NCBI GenBank assembly: GCA_949316235.1
Contig: OX438747.1
Coordinates: 4,898,501-4,962,500 of the forward strand
DNA length: 64,000 nucleotides
Direction of reading: 5' to 3'
From: Oegoconia quadripuncta
Taxonomy: Eukaryota; Arthropoda; Insecta; Lepidoptera; Autostichidae
Part shown: piece by piece, positions 1 through 11,185 of the stretch
How positions within the stretch are numbered: the first letter of the stretch is position 1
Layout of the letters: every line of letters starts with the position of its first letter
The notes under the pieces: model-generated
The model's database searches: none
What the model was told of the DNA's origin: nothing
The model's input: the letters and a program-made list of their open reading frames with translations, nothing else
Made by a program: the position numbers and the translations under genes

Positions 1-106
1 TCGCTAATGTAATGGCGAGGCAGGCGGCGGAAGAAAAAATACACCAATAATTTTCTAAAACGTTGCAACTATATCATCATCAACCTTATTTTGCTATACC
101 GAGTGT

Positions 107-522
107 TTTTTTAAGTGGGCCTGGATGGCCAAATCCTAAACTATGAGGAATAGAGGCGCCGGAGTGCCTAAAGGGCGCCAATTTACTTTACATGCTAATT
201 TCAAATGTTCACATTTTTTTCCTTTACTGTGAACTTGAACCGCAAAGAGATAATAAATATTTGAAATCAGAACTTTCCTTTAGTTTTCCGTATGTCGTTA
301 CTTCCCAGAATTCGTTCCTTATTAGCGACACTATCGAATGCTGTAATAATACACGTGTTTTTTTTTTAATCAACGGGTTGGTTTCCTAGCTAGAAATATT
401 AATTTTTCAAAAATCCAATGATGCAATTTTAGTTTCCATCAAAATCGGGCCCGAGGCTCCTTTGAGTACTTTTCGCTATTCCTCATAGTTTAGGGTTTGG
501 CCATCCAGGCCCACTTAAAAAA
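107..522. mobile_element. Fold-back MITE with ~46-bp terminal inverted repeats
   Basis: The left arm (about 107-158, aagtgggcctggatggcc...) is repeated in inverse at 476-522 with one clear mismatch over about 46 bp. Between them lies about 320 bp with no transposase reading frame, plus a second short inverted motif (ggcgcc at 157-178). This is the structure of a non-autonomous DNA transposon. The superfamily is not determined because I could not settle the target-site duplication. Confidence 0.7.
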
Positions 523-640
523 TTCATCCTGTATACGTCGATTTTCATAGAAATCAATAAATATAATGAACAAAATATAGATAACCTATTAGTTGATTTA
601 TAAAAATCTGAGCTAACTAAAGATTACAGTTTATTTTAAA

Positions 641-835
641 CTAGCTTTTCGCCCGCGGCTTCGCCTGCTTGGAATAATGTTATCGCGGATGTTTAATTTG
701 TGGATCCCGCTGGAACTACTCACTTTATGTTCTAGGTACCTATATACCAAATTTCATCCAAATCCATTCACCAATTTCACCCCGATTGAGCAATAAACAA
801 ACATCCGAAATTTCGCATTCATAATATTAGTTACA
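641..835 (-). mobile_element. Non-autonomous Helitron (Lepidoptera type)
   Basis: Plus-strand base A640 precedes CTAG, so on minus the element ends CTAG followed by T, next to a GC-rich hairpin (cgcccgcggcttcgcc). The other end is the family 5' end, read on minus as TAACTAATATTATGAATGCG. It lacks any Rep/helicase. The same family recurs at 1753, 5250, 10867, 24867 and 60969. Confidence 0.75.
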
Positions 836-1752
836 TTAAACTAGGGGAAAGTTTCTTAGCAATGTTTGATCAAAATCCGTTAAGCCGTTTCCAAGGTTTT
901 CATGTAGCTGGTCGGTATATTTGGATCACATTATTGTCTTTCGGGGGTTTTCTAATTCAAATCAATAGTTACGGAGGATATAGTCACTCAACTATGGCCT
1001 TGCTAGGCAATTATGCTTACGTTGAATCTCTTGACCCATAGACTCTTCACATGGCTTGTTTCTACTAGCCCAGGGAAAATACGGTAAAAAATTAGCTTAG
1101 CTAGACATAATTCAGAACCGACTTATATAATTGCTATCTTATAGAGGTATATTAAAGATGTAATTTTGAATAATTAGTCTTTAAAAAAACGAGCGCTTAG
1201 TCTAGATTTTTTTTGAAAACCCTATTTTTATTTTGTATCTTAATAACAATAAATACTAACTGATAGACTATTGTTAAACACAGTTAACTTATTGATGGAT
1301 AAAAAACTAAGCATGTTATAATTAGGCATGCATGTGTTTTACCTGAAAATGACGTCGAGGTGCATTGCTTAAGAAATAAAAATGAGAACTAATATTTTGT
1401 AACGATCATTTCCCTAAATGTTTTGAATTTAAAGAAATATCCATCAATGAAGCATTTTTTTTAAGAAACACATTTTTCAACTTTAGCGTATTTAGTTACT
1501 TAGTACTTGCGTTTCTTACAAATGCTCAATTTTTAGCAAATGTAGTAACATTTACAACACTTTTGCACAAATGTTTCAAGAAAATCGTGGTTATTCGTTT
1601 TTCCGAGGTCAAACCGTATTTTCCCTGGGTTTATACCTCGTATTAACCAATCGATAACAGAGAACATTGAATTTTAATGGAACCCTCGACACAACTACTG
1701 ATCGATTTTTACACAGACATGAAGAACCTTGCAAAGACATCTAACTGGGTAG
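836..1752. other. Stretch with no recognised feature
   Basis: AT-rich sequence with frequent stops in all frames. I see no exon, repeat family or RNA gene here. Confidence 0.5.
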
Positions 1753-2140
1753 TCTAACTAATATTATAAATGCGAAACGTTCGATATTTGTTTGTTTGTA
1801 GCTTAATCACGGCGATACAGACGAACCGGGTTTAGATGAAATTTGGTATATAGGTTTAAAACAAAGGATAAATAAATAAATAAATAATAAATATCTATGC
1901 ACGTACACACAGCGCCATCTACATTAAGCAACTAGGCTTGTATTATAGATACCAGATGGTTGATAAACTACACAAATCCATTTTTTTTTGTAATGTATTT
2001 ATCATACAAATATATGCCCCTAGCGGGATTCGAAAACGCGAAAGGATGTTTATCCCGATAAAGTTCCCGCGGGATAAACAAATTAAATTTATCAACGATA
2101 AAGTTATTCCACGCAGACGAAGACGCGGGCGGAAAGCTAG
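1753..2140 (+). mobile_element. Non-autonomous Helitron split by a SINE
   Basis: It starts TCTAACTAATATTATAAATG and ends ggcggaaagCTAG followed by T2141, which are the two Helitron termini of the local family. The interior is interrupted at about 1891-2040 by a minus-strand tRNA-derived SINE. Helitron sequence (tatcccgataaagttcccgc) resumes afterwards. Confidence 0.8.
1891..2040 (-). mobile_element. tRNA-derived SINE (family A), truncated in its head
   Basis: It matches the family A copies at 4828, 61345 and 63645 (acagcgccatct, ggttgataaactacac, gcccctagcgggattcgaa). The tRNA-like head is cut at box B. It sits inside the Helitron at 1753-2140, so it inserted later. Confidence 0.75.
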
Positions 2141-2367
2141 TCCTTCATAATGTTCATGGATTAGTGAATCATCAAAAATGTTATGTTATTTATTACCTAA
2201 GCATGGATATTTATCGCTCTCAAACATTAAATTTGACATGTAAAACATCACTACCTACCGAAACTAAAATAGCCTTCCCGTCATTAAGTAATTCTAAGCC
2301 CATATTATACGCATAGCTCAAAGATCTGATAGGACGGGTGGGGTATTAATGTTCTTGAGTGGACAAC

Positions 2368-2699
2368 TTTTTTTTTGTTTTATGCACAACGGGTTGATAC
2401 TTGACCTCAATCACACCTGATGTTAAGTGAAGATGAAGTCGAAGGTGGAAGCGTACTGACCCGGAAATCCCCAACACATTTGGGGGACTGGCTATCTTAT
2501 CTCTGACAACCGGAACACAACAACGCTATTAACATTGCTGCTTGGCGGCAGATTTAGATAAGATGGTGGTAGGTAGCCAGGTGGATATTTAAAATGCCCT
2601 ACCACCAACAGAGTACTTAAACATGTACCCCGCTGGGGATCGAACCCGCGACCTACGAATCGTAAACCCAATGTTGTTTACATTGAGCCACGGAGACGG
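2368..2699 (-). mobile_element. Full-length tRNA-derived SINE (family B) with target-site duplication
   Basis: Read on minus, the element starts with a tRNA-like head: box A-like tggctcaatgt, then box B gggttcgatcc at about 2636-2648. It ends in an A-rich tail (poly-T at 2368-2380 on plus). A perfect 22-bp duplication flanks it (2346-2367 and 2700-2721, core gttcttgagtggacaac), the mark of LINE-assisted retroposition. Other copies lie at 18007, 29397, 56106, 59133 and 59590. Confidence 0.9.
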
Positions 2700-2721
2700 T
2701 TAATGTTCTTGAGTGGACAAC

Positions 2722-3667
2722 ACGCACAAAGTCGAACGAAACTCGCTGGGTGCTGATTGTGATAATCTATGGGGAAAGCCTACGTTCAACAGTGGACCTC
2801 CTGTGGCTGATATGATAATGGACCTAATGCCTCTTCTGATTAATTTAAGAAAATAAATCAAAATGAACAAACACCTTATAAAAAGCCCCTATGGTTATAC
2901 ATAACGTTGACTGTACTAGAAAACATGCAAAAATAGCTGTGTACCTTACTGATTAGTACATCCTCATTGTCACTGACGCGCTAAACTGTTCGGCAGCGTT
3001 AATTGCCATACCAACAAATCATACAATACCCGAGTAAAAGCATTTGTGAAAAATATTTTCTGTTGTATTAGTTTGCTTGTTGATTCCGCCCACGTATATA
3101 GAAAACTCGAAAAACTGACGGATGTGTCGCTTTCTAATACGGATGTTTTTGATTGGAAAAACTTTGATGTTTTGTAATTTAGCATAAGGACGGAACCATT
3201 CAAATTTTTCTTATCAAAAAGAGACACGGGTCCTTCATACAGATAGTGGGTTACCAACCGGAGGTCCACGTCGATATCAAATACTTGTGGTCAGTTTCTA
3301 ATGTACATTGTAGCAAATAATGAGTGTGATTTCAATGATAACACCGCGAATCCTGAGTATACAATTCAATAATTGTAATGCGTGCCACAATGTGTACATA
3401 ACCTTACTGATACAATAATGTACAAGGTCTTAAATACATTGTAGCGCCTTGCAACGGCTTAGGTAAGTAGAGGGCTAACATTGTATGTATTTTAATCGAC
3501 TTCAAAAAGGAATAGGATCTAAATTCAGCCGTTTGCATGTTTTTTAATAAATCAATTTATATTATAGTCACTGTAAACACTGGCACCGCATTCACCTTCT
3601 TTTGTAGTGGCTGATTTAAGAGATTTTATGAAGACGGGGCATTATTTTGACCGAAGATTTGATTTGG
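2722..3667. other. Stretch with no recognised gene
   Basis: A 99-codon open frame on minus (2970-3269) has no motif I recognise and no convincing splice sites. Otherwise the sequence is AT-rich and unassigned. Confidence 0.4.
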
Positions 3668-3840
3668 GCACATTATGGGGAGGGATGAAAGGTACGTAAT
3701 GAGACGAGTGCTAAGTATGAATGTGGAGGGTCACAGAGGTAGAGGAAGACCAAGAAGGTGCGTAAGTACGGAGATGACGGCTGATAGAGGAGAGTGGAAG
3801 AGGAAGACATGTTGTACCGAAAATACCTAGAGTGGGAAAG
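3668..3840 (+). pseudogene. Remnant of a LINE reverse transcriptase C-terminus
   Basis: Plus-strand reading gives fragments such as GHIMGRDERYVMRRVLSMN, then GRGRPRR and MTADRGEWKRKTCC. This is the typical basic C-terminal end of RTE-type LINE polyproteins in insects (pattern GH..RRDE.YV.RRV...GRGRP.RRW). The block is short and lacks the polymerase core, so it is a dead 5'-truncated copy. Confidence 0.7.
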
Positions 3841-4204
3841 GGCAGGAAAATGATAAATTATGTGCCTGTTCAAAAGTAATTACTAATTCACCTAACAAAC
3901 CCGCATTTACTTACCTACCTACACATAAACAGTGGCATGTCAACCACACAACAAAACATATAATTTATCCTTGAAAATAAACATGCAAGCATAAATTATA
4001 TAAGATCGAATATCGCAATCGAGTTGTGTGCGCCATAATTGCAAATATTCCACTATGATGACTGCCGCTTCTATTGATGGATTTAGTATTTATTTGAGGT
4101 TTCGGAGGTCACTTCGGTCAGCGAGCAAGGTTCCGGGTTTAAATTAAACTTTCGTAAATTGTCTTATCACTTTTTGTTGTTATGGAAGTACATTTATTAC
4201 ATTT

Positions 4205-4450
4205 CAATTCTGGTAGACGGTGTGGGCCGTAATCCACCAGGCGGGCCAGTGCGGATTGCTGGAATTGTGTAAGACTATAGTAGCCACCTGACACTTAGTA
4301 TTTTTACACTTACCGACCGACTTTTGCCCTCCGAAGCACGAAACACTAGTATTAAAAAGCCACTAGTGGTCATCAATCCAAGAAGTGACGGCGTCAGACA
4401 TTGCTTAACTTCACTAATCGAAAACTTCGTTAATCGAAAACTTCGTTAAT
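4205..4450 (-). mobile_element. 5S-rRNA-derived SINE
   Basis: On minus, 4420-4370 reads gtgaagttaagcaatgtctg...cttggattgatgacca. This follows the 5S rRNA internal promoter (GAAGTTAAGCAACGTCGG...CTTGGATGGGTGACC). The body continues with tgcttcggagggca and a tail shared with the copies at 19655, 29741, 53845 and 61200. The head side carries three 16-bp tandem copies of cttcgttaatcgaaaa (4408-4458). Confidence 0.65.
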
Positions 4451-4827
4451 CGAAAACAAATAGTGAATGCGACTGCGCCGAGTGCTTCCAGTAAAAGGTT
4501 CCGAGTTTAAATTCAACTTTCGTAAATTATTTATATCACATTTATGTCGTTATGAATGCATATATTTGTATTAGATTTCAATTAGTTTTCAATATTCCAA
4601 ATTTTTTTGACGATGAATGTTGGCAGTCCACTCACTCCTTGCTATCACGTCATTTTAAGTTGGCATAAACACAAAAACGAAGCTAAAGTCAAAACATTAA
4701 TATTGATAGATAAATTAATAATTCGGTACGTTTTTTTAAAGACTTCAATAGGGATTACTCTCTGGCTATAAAGGCAGTACTTGCGCGATACACTCTACAC
4801 ATTCAATAAGACACCAATTTATAACAT

Positions 4828-5080
4828 GTTTGGTGTAGTGGTTAGAAACTCTGACCAATATACCAAAAGGTCGTGAGTTCGAATCCTGCTAGGGGCATAG
4901 GTTTGTATGATGAATACGGACATGTGTACCCGAGTTATGGATGTTTTCATTTATAATAAGTATTTATTTACAAAAAAAATGTATTTATGTAGTATATCAA
5001 CCATCTGGTATCCACAACACAAGCCTATAGTTGCTTAAAGTGGAACTAGAAGGCATTGTGTGCATGTCCAAGGATATTTA
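4828..5080 (+). mobile_element. tRNA-derived SINE (family A)
   Basis: The head has box A-like tggtgtagtgg and box B gagttcgaatcc. The body runs acccgagttatggatgtttt, then a poly-A-like spacer and the family end (tagttgctt...ggaactagaaggc). It is followed by an ATT-rich tail. The head does not fold as a whole tRNA, so it is not a tRNA gene. Confidence 0.8.
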
Positions 5081-5118
5081 TTTATTATTATTATTATTGA
5101 TAATGCACTATACACTAA

Positions 5119-5229
5119 GGCCCGTATTACAGAATATTACTTACCCCTATAGAAGTTACATAAAGCTGTTACTTTTTAACTGTCCTCAAGCGGAGATCAC
5201 TGCTTGAGTAACATTACAGAATACGGGCC
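5119..5229. mobile_element. Small MITE of PIF/Harbinger type
   Basis: The inverted ends are ggcccgtattacagaatatt and its reverse complement (about 20 bp), 111 bp in all, flanked by TAA at 5116-5118 and 5230-5232. A 3-bp TAA/TTA duplication and GG-starting inverted repeats are the PIF/Harbinger signature. There is no coding capacity. Confidence 0.75.
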
Positions 5230-5249
5230 TAAGTTCCTTGTATACATAA

Positions 5250-5511
5250 CTAGCTTTCCGCCCGTGTCTTCGCCTGCGTGGAGTAACTTTATCGCGGAAA
5301 TTTGTTTATCCCGCGGGAACTACTCACTTTATCGTGATAAAAAAAACCCCTGTCTTAATCCAGGGGTATAATCTACCTATACACCAAATTTCACGCAAAT
5401 CCGATCATCTGTTTCGCCGTGATTGAGCAACAAACAAACAAACGCGAATCCAGTCGATCATAAAAAAAAAAAAAAAACATCCAAACTTTCGCATTTATAA
5501 TATTATTTAGA
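5250..5511 (-). mobile_element. Non-autonomous Helitron
   Basis: The plus strand reads A5249|CTAG...GA5511|T, so on minus the element is A|TC...CTAG|T, the exact Helitron insertion grammar. The hairpin (cgcccgtgtcttcgcctgcg) lies inside the 3' end. The interior holds a 16-bp A-run near 5462. Confidence 0.85.
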
Positions 5512-6930
5512 TAAAGCGTATTTGATTGATTGATTGATTGATTGCCATTCAAACATGCACAAACACGGGAAAAAATGCGTTGGAATATTAACACCAAACA
5601 ATAAATTCGTAATCAGGACAATGGAAGGGAAAGTTTTAATTAATACTGCTGCTATAAATATATGGATTTATAAAAAATCCGCATCGTCTGTAACAACTAT
5701 AATTAAACCGACAAAAGTTGGCAACTTCAGTAACCCTCCACTCTTTATCTACAGAGTACATTCAGATCGGAACCAGCCTGATGATAAACCCTATCAAACA
5801 AAAAATCGATCGAATAATTGTCGAAAATATGAACGAACATACATAAAAATACAGACGAACATAGAACCTCTGCCTTTTTTGGAGTTGGTTAAAAATTAAA
5901 CATTATAATACGGCAGACGTTTTGACACGGTGGACAACTAAGAGGCAAGCAACTAGCAAGTAATACAGGAGCCAAATATAAATAAAGGAATATGAAGGCC
6001 TAGAAAACTAATCGACCTTCGTAATTTCTCCGCACTGACAGCGCTGACACATGTAATTTTTCAAAGAGATATGCCATTTGATACAGTAGCGTTCCGGTTA
6101 CAATTGAAACCGCCCCGAATCAGCGATTTCAAATATAAAGACCGCCCGCAATCGGATATCGTATATTCCCCTTAACAAATTGCAACACTAAATTATATGA
6201 TGATCCTTGATTGACAATGCTTACAGCAAACTATACTTAACAATGTGATTACAGAACAAATTATACAAATAAGTGTAGGTACCTGCTTAGGTTAGATATA
6301 CCTCAGCAGGTATACTTATTGGATTTACCCCATTTTTTCAATCCAATGTTTGTTACTCGATCAGATTGTAAGCGATTAGGATGAATTTTTTTGCAGACAT
6401 TTACAGAAGCCTTTATCAGTTTAAAGTAATTTTACTTGGAAAGAAATGTAATGTTATGCTAGTACCTGTACTTAACATTAAAGATAGAAATAATTTGTTG
6501 ATCATGTATTGCCATCCAACAAACAAAAGTGAAATAAACGACACTCAAAAGAAAACCAGTATCAAGGAGGGAACCGTTTTTTTAAAATCCCCGAGCATAT
6601 TAAGTGGATAATGAATGCCATAAAAATATTGCAACATAAAAAAATATTTCTAAACTTTACTCAAAGCATTACACAAATATAATACGAGTGTGTAAAATTC
6701 GGCATTACCATTTGACCGTACAATAAAATCCGCTCGGAAACTCTACCATTACGCTTTATTTTTTAGAAAAAAAGAACACTCTCACGCGGTGGTACTGTCC
6801 CAAGAGGCACTTGGCGGCATTATTTAAACTTGTTTACGCGACATTGGACTACAGATATAACCAAATTCAATTTTGGAACGACGACATCAAAGGGTCAAGC
6901 GTAGGGTCGAGGCGTTCAACGGGGATTGAG
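5512..6930. other. Stretch with a GATT microsatellite and an unrecognised open frame
   Basis: A (GATT)n run at 5523-5545 is followed by a 121-codon open frame (5534-5899, plus) that begins inside the microsatellite at a non-ATG codon. Its first ATG is at 5555, and no domain is recognisable. A second frame (6381-6611) is also unrecognised. I would not call either a gene. Confidence 0.35.
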
Positions 6931-7353
6931 GTAATATAATTGAAATAAGAGAAGAAACATGCAACATTTATAATATGTTTAGTTTCCAATGACACCTATC
7001 TCTAAAGTAAGTATGGACTCACTCAAACAAACATCGACGACAACAGGTCGTCGTACAAAATTCCAATCACTGGTCTCTTCTAATCTCTAACAACGACACA
7101 ACAATCTATCTGTTTGTGCGCTTAGGTGGCCTAAACTACGTATGATATGATATGACGCATATAATAATGTATAACACAAGTGATATTTTATAACTTATTT
7201 CGAAATCCCCGCGGACGGAGTCGCAGACGAATTTAGTATAATTGAAATTAGAGAGCGAACATCCAATATTTAGATATGAAGTTTCCAATGCAATGAGACC
7301 TTCTAAAATGGAAATATGTCTCGGTCATACAAACATCGAACAACAGGTCGTTG
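6931..7353. repeat. Diverged direct duplication of ~120 bp
   Basis: Two segments about 310 bp apart share the same order of words: tataattgaaat-agaga, agtttccaatg, acaaacatcga, acaacaggtcgt and acaaaattcc (6935-7065 and 7243-7353). No copy of this unit was noticed elsewhere in the window. Confidence 0.6.
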
Positions 7354-7365
7354 CACAAAATTCCT

Positions 7366-8385
7366 AAACAAACAAATGAAGGTTATAAAGGGTTTTTTAA
7401 AGATGTCTCCATTTGGTTGATGTGTCCATAAATTTTGTCATGACATCAAAGCATCTTAATGTTACCATCTCCCGCGAAACAGAATTTATCGTCGGACCTT
7501 CATAATCTGCATAAAGGCGTAAATCAAAACTGAACAAAAAACGCAGTGTTATTCCAAAAAACGTGCGAAATGCTAATTACCCTTTATTCTTTCAATTCGA
7601 TTTTATTGCCGAACAAAAGTGGTGGCGCAATTAGACACAGCCAAATATGCAGAGGTATCGCGTATTGATTCCTTTTACACACAGATAAAACGCGCTTGCA
7701 TTTTTTGTATTGTAAAATAACGCGTATTGTATTTGAGACCAGTGTTTACAGCTCACAAAGCTTTTATTGGGCGGTTTCTTCTCGATAAGCTTGGGGTTTT
7801 ATTGAAGTAATGGCTTTGGTAATTTAGGTCGTCGGAATGTTTCTCTTAATTGAATATTAAAGGTTTGGGACGAGTCGTTCCATAAATCCGCCGCGTTTAG
7901 GAATTGAACGCTAATGTGAAAAGGTTACTAATTTTTGAACATAAAATAGGCTATTTGCGGGGATCCTGCGATTAAAGGTAGCAAAAACTTATCATGAATG
8001 AGGTGTTAATGTTATTAAGGATCATTATAGTCTGTCGACCTATAGACCGCACAATAATGCGCATAATATACGATGTCATGGTCCCTCTCAATTCAAATGA
8101 CACTACGAAAATGTTCACGAAGAACATTCAATATTGTGCTGAAAGTAAGTACGGTCAATAAGTACCTAAGAATTAGAATTAAAAATTAATGAATAAACTT
8201 TAAATATAAGAAATCATAAGCACATTGATTATGAAAACACTACGGACGGCGAGTACTTAGGCCAGCACGACTCTTGCTTTTAAGGCGAGAGAACTACTTA
8301 TCACTTAACATCAGGACTTCAACTGTTACTGAAGTCAGGTGTAGGTATACAAAAAAAAAACAATAAAATAAGAGGCTTAACTCAC
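7366..8385 (-). other. fzr intron sequence downstream of coding exon 2
   Basis: From the donor GTGAGT at 8385-8380 leftwards this is intron of the minus-strand fzr gene. No exon or repeat is recognised in this part, and no later fzr exon is recognised down to base 1. Confidence 0.5.
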
Positions 8386-8666
8386 CTCTGTACTACGAAC
8401 CGGCGCTTTAAATCTGAACACCGGCGGCGAGTACGCCTGCGCGGCTCTGGCAGCCGACGCAAGCTGCACCGCGCCGAGAGCTGCTCTGTTGCTCTCCGAG
8501 CAGTGCGCCGGCGGACCCCGGAGCTCATCAATTTGTGCATTCAGAAGTTCGTTGCGAAGCAAACAGCTGTACGGGAGATGATCTCGACCCCCGCCCGTGC
8601 CGTCGTTGCCCCCTCCATCGCCTCGTGCCTTCTTCGCGGGTTGATTTTCTGACCCACGCCGAATCG
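8386..8666 (-). CDS. fzr: fizzy-related (Cdh1), coding exon 2
   Basis: This GC-rich exon on minus encodes 93 codons after completing a split codon. It has a SENQPAKKAR stretch, then RDHLPYSCLLRNELLNAQID at residues 78-97 of the joined protein, then FRFKAP. The YSCLL(R/K)NELL block is the conserved N-terminal segment of Fzr/Cdh1 that lies between the C-box and the WD40 propeller. The acceptor is tactttcag|cgatt and the donor gag|GTGAGT. Coming from the exon at 32764-32896, it splices in phase and reads NWRTSFQ-AIRRGSENQ, as in insect Fzr. The GC content is far above the surrounding intron. The WD40 repeats are not in this window. Confidence 0.9.
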
Positions 8667-9589
8667 CTGAAAGTAAGGATATCTTAAGAATCACACATAA
8701 AGCAACAGCCTATAAAAGTCCTCTACAGGACATACCTAAAACTGTCCCATGGCGCTATTTGAATGGATTTCCAAGGGAGAATTTGCGCCAATGGTTGGCG
8801 ATTGCACTTTTTTTATGAGAGCTCCGGACCAATGACATTGCTGCCCATCACTATATGATGTTATACTCAGAATCATTTAGTCTCATACTACACCTACGGA
8901 AGCCCAATGGACAAGGATTTTCTTTGAATGGTGACTCTGTCGATAAATCTTTGAAATGTACTGGATGAGTTTTGTTACCGTAAGAAAAAAAATAGGGTAT
9001 ATTAGGTAAGTGAAATAGAAGTTATAGGTGGGTAGTTTAATTTTTTTACGAAACCATCATCGACGCACGCGCCGCCCGGAGGTTGATATGCACTGGCGGG
9101 ATTCCTATAATGCGAAATTTATTTGGCACTCATTTTTTCTCAAAGTTTTTTTTTTAATTTATTTCATTTAATGATGTAATTATGTGGAAGAGACTACAAA
9201 CGCGACCGTCAAATGACACAACGCCTTATTCGTTGATGGTCTTAAAACCAAAAAAAAAACCACCTATTATTTTCATTGCGGTAAAAAAACTTATCCGGTA
9301 TACAAAGTGATAAAATGAAGTATAAAGATTAGTATGGACAAATAACCCAAATCTAGAGAGATTCGGGTTATATGTCTACTACAAAGTTTCACCGACGGAA
9401 AAATTAATGTACCTATAAGACCGCTTCCTCTTTCATTGGACACGGGAAGTGAAGGTTGGTCCTATTCCACTCTGCCGGGAAACAACACGGCAAAGGAATA
9501 ATAATAAATAACATCACAGCACACATCCAATAACTGGACTCAAGCTAGGATATTCTGGTACGAAAACAAATCAAAAATGCTTTATTTTG

Positions 9590-9955
9590 TTTTTAAAGCT
9601 ACTGCTTGTTCAAAAGGCAATTTTCCCCTGAGAAGGAACAAGCAAGAAATTCGAGAGGTTGCTCTTTAAAAAAAAAGGTTTTTATATTACAAAATTATTA
9701 ATTATTATTTTATATTATAATATTTCATTATTAATTGTGAAATAGCCTGGTTATGCGAACGGGCTGGTTATGTCCATGAATGTTTATCATCTAAATAATC
9801 TGATATTTTAGGGAATCTGATAGGGATAAGCTCGCCTTTATCACTGTAATTGTTTTCTGTGTATACAATAAAGTGTGTATGCAATATTTTATAATATGCT
9901 TTCTTAATAAGTTTCTGTCTTATAGTATCTAGGTATACGAGGTAATGAATCACAT
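9590..9955 (-). pseudogene. 3' end of a LINE (reverse transcriptase C-terminus plus 3' UTR)
   Basis: On minus the frame reads IRQKLIKKAYYKI, then 26 extra residues, then SDYLDDKHSW and a stop. KKAYYK..DYL.DK..W is the usual C-terminus of a common lepidopteran LINE family, also present at 12700, 26528 and 58563. The 3' UTR follows, including the word agcaacctctcgaatttctt in reverse. The copy is 5'-truncated and its C-terminus is broken by an in-frame insertion of about 80 bp. Confidence 0.75.
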
Positions 9956-10904
9956 CACAGACTGAAAAACTTTAGTTCAAACATGGTAGCGACCAGGAAG
10001 CGACTGATGTGCGGCATCCATCGTGCTAAACCATTCGGCAATGTCCCTGCGTCGTGTCATTATTGATGAGGGTTGAACTGACATATAGAGAAGCTTTTAA
10101 AGAGATTGGGGTCATAATCGGATTTTCAACGAGAGTGATGTTGAAACATCGTCTTGATCGATTTCGATTCCATCTGCCATAAAATTCGAATAGCATGACT
10201 GACACGTTTAACTGTAAGTACGAATGATGATGCTTCGCTCAGGTATTAACTCTAGCTAACTCTTGAAGACCATGATATTATAAAAAAGTGTTTTAAGAAA
10301 CTTAAAAGCCTCCTTAATAGGTACAAAAGTAAAGATACAATGATATTGTGAGGATAAAAGAGTTAGATAATATTTTAGTCAATACAAAACAACTGTCTCA
10401 CACAGTTAAAATTGATTACTGTTTTTGAAAAATTTGTCCTATTTCCATTAACAAAGTCATCGCCACCTGATTGTCTCACCAAACCCGTAAATTAGGCTGC
10501 GCGCGCGCCGACGACGGCACATGCTGTCAACCATATGCGCCGGAGACGGCACGTGTCAACATGAGATATGACTGCTTCGATTTATTTTAAATTATATGTC
10601 TCCTTTATCAATAATTTGACTAGTAATCCTTCATTGCGACATAAATTAATTTGCCGCATGGATGACACTTTTTTCTTTATTACAGGCGATTGGAGTAGTA
10701 CCTACTTAGGTTTTTTAATATGCTACCGTGCCAAACTGGTCATCTTTAATGCTGATTATTCACGGACGTTTGTCGTTTACAATGAAAAAAATCTAATAGT
10801 TTTAAAAGCGAATCGGAATAGGTTTGTGAATTTAGAAACTGACTTCGGCATGTTTTATGAACAATACAGCTTTCCGCCCGCAGCTTTGCCTGCGTGGAAT
10901 AACT

Positions 10905-11093
10905 TTTAAAACAAATAAATATTTTGCACATACACACAGCGCCATCTAGTTCCAGACTAAGCAACTCGGCTTGTATTATGGATTGGTTTATTGGTTGATA
11001 AACTACACAAATACAGTTTTTTTTTTTTGTAAATACATATATAAATGAAAAACACCCACAAGTGTATAACACAAGTCTGTATTCATCATACAA
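10905..11093 (-). mobile_element. tRNA-derived SINE (family A), truncated
   Basis: The reverse complement of family A is recognised by acacacagcgccatctagtt, ggttgataaactacac and tctgtattcatcatac. The tRNA-like head is absent. It lies within the Helitron at 10867-12316. Confidence 0.75.
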
Positions 11094-11185
11094 TTATAGC
11101 GGAAATTTGTCTATCCCGCGGGTACTATTCGCTTTATCGGGATAAAAATATTCTCTGTCTTAATCCAGGGTATGTTCTACCTATA

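Noticed and set aside
2250..2335. Short open stretch on minus reading SLSYAYNMGLELLNDGKAIL with possible splice sites
   Set aside because: It is only about 22 codons, the donor is weak, and it does not match the expected next part of Fzr. Kept only as a note.
5534..5899. 121-codon plus frame
   Set aside because: It starts within a GATT microsatellite at a non-ATG codon, with AT-driven composition and no motif. Not supported as a gene.
7200..7245. Possible Helitron 3' end (cccgcggacggagtcgcaga)
   Set aside because: No CTAG|T end and no matching 5' end nearby. The resemblance is limited to a few GC-rich bases.
10746..11093. 115-codon minus frame
   Set aside because: It runs through the SINE and Helitron sequence and is a product of repeat composition.
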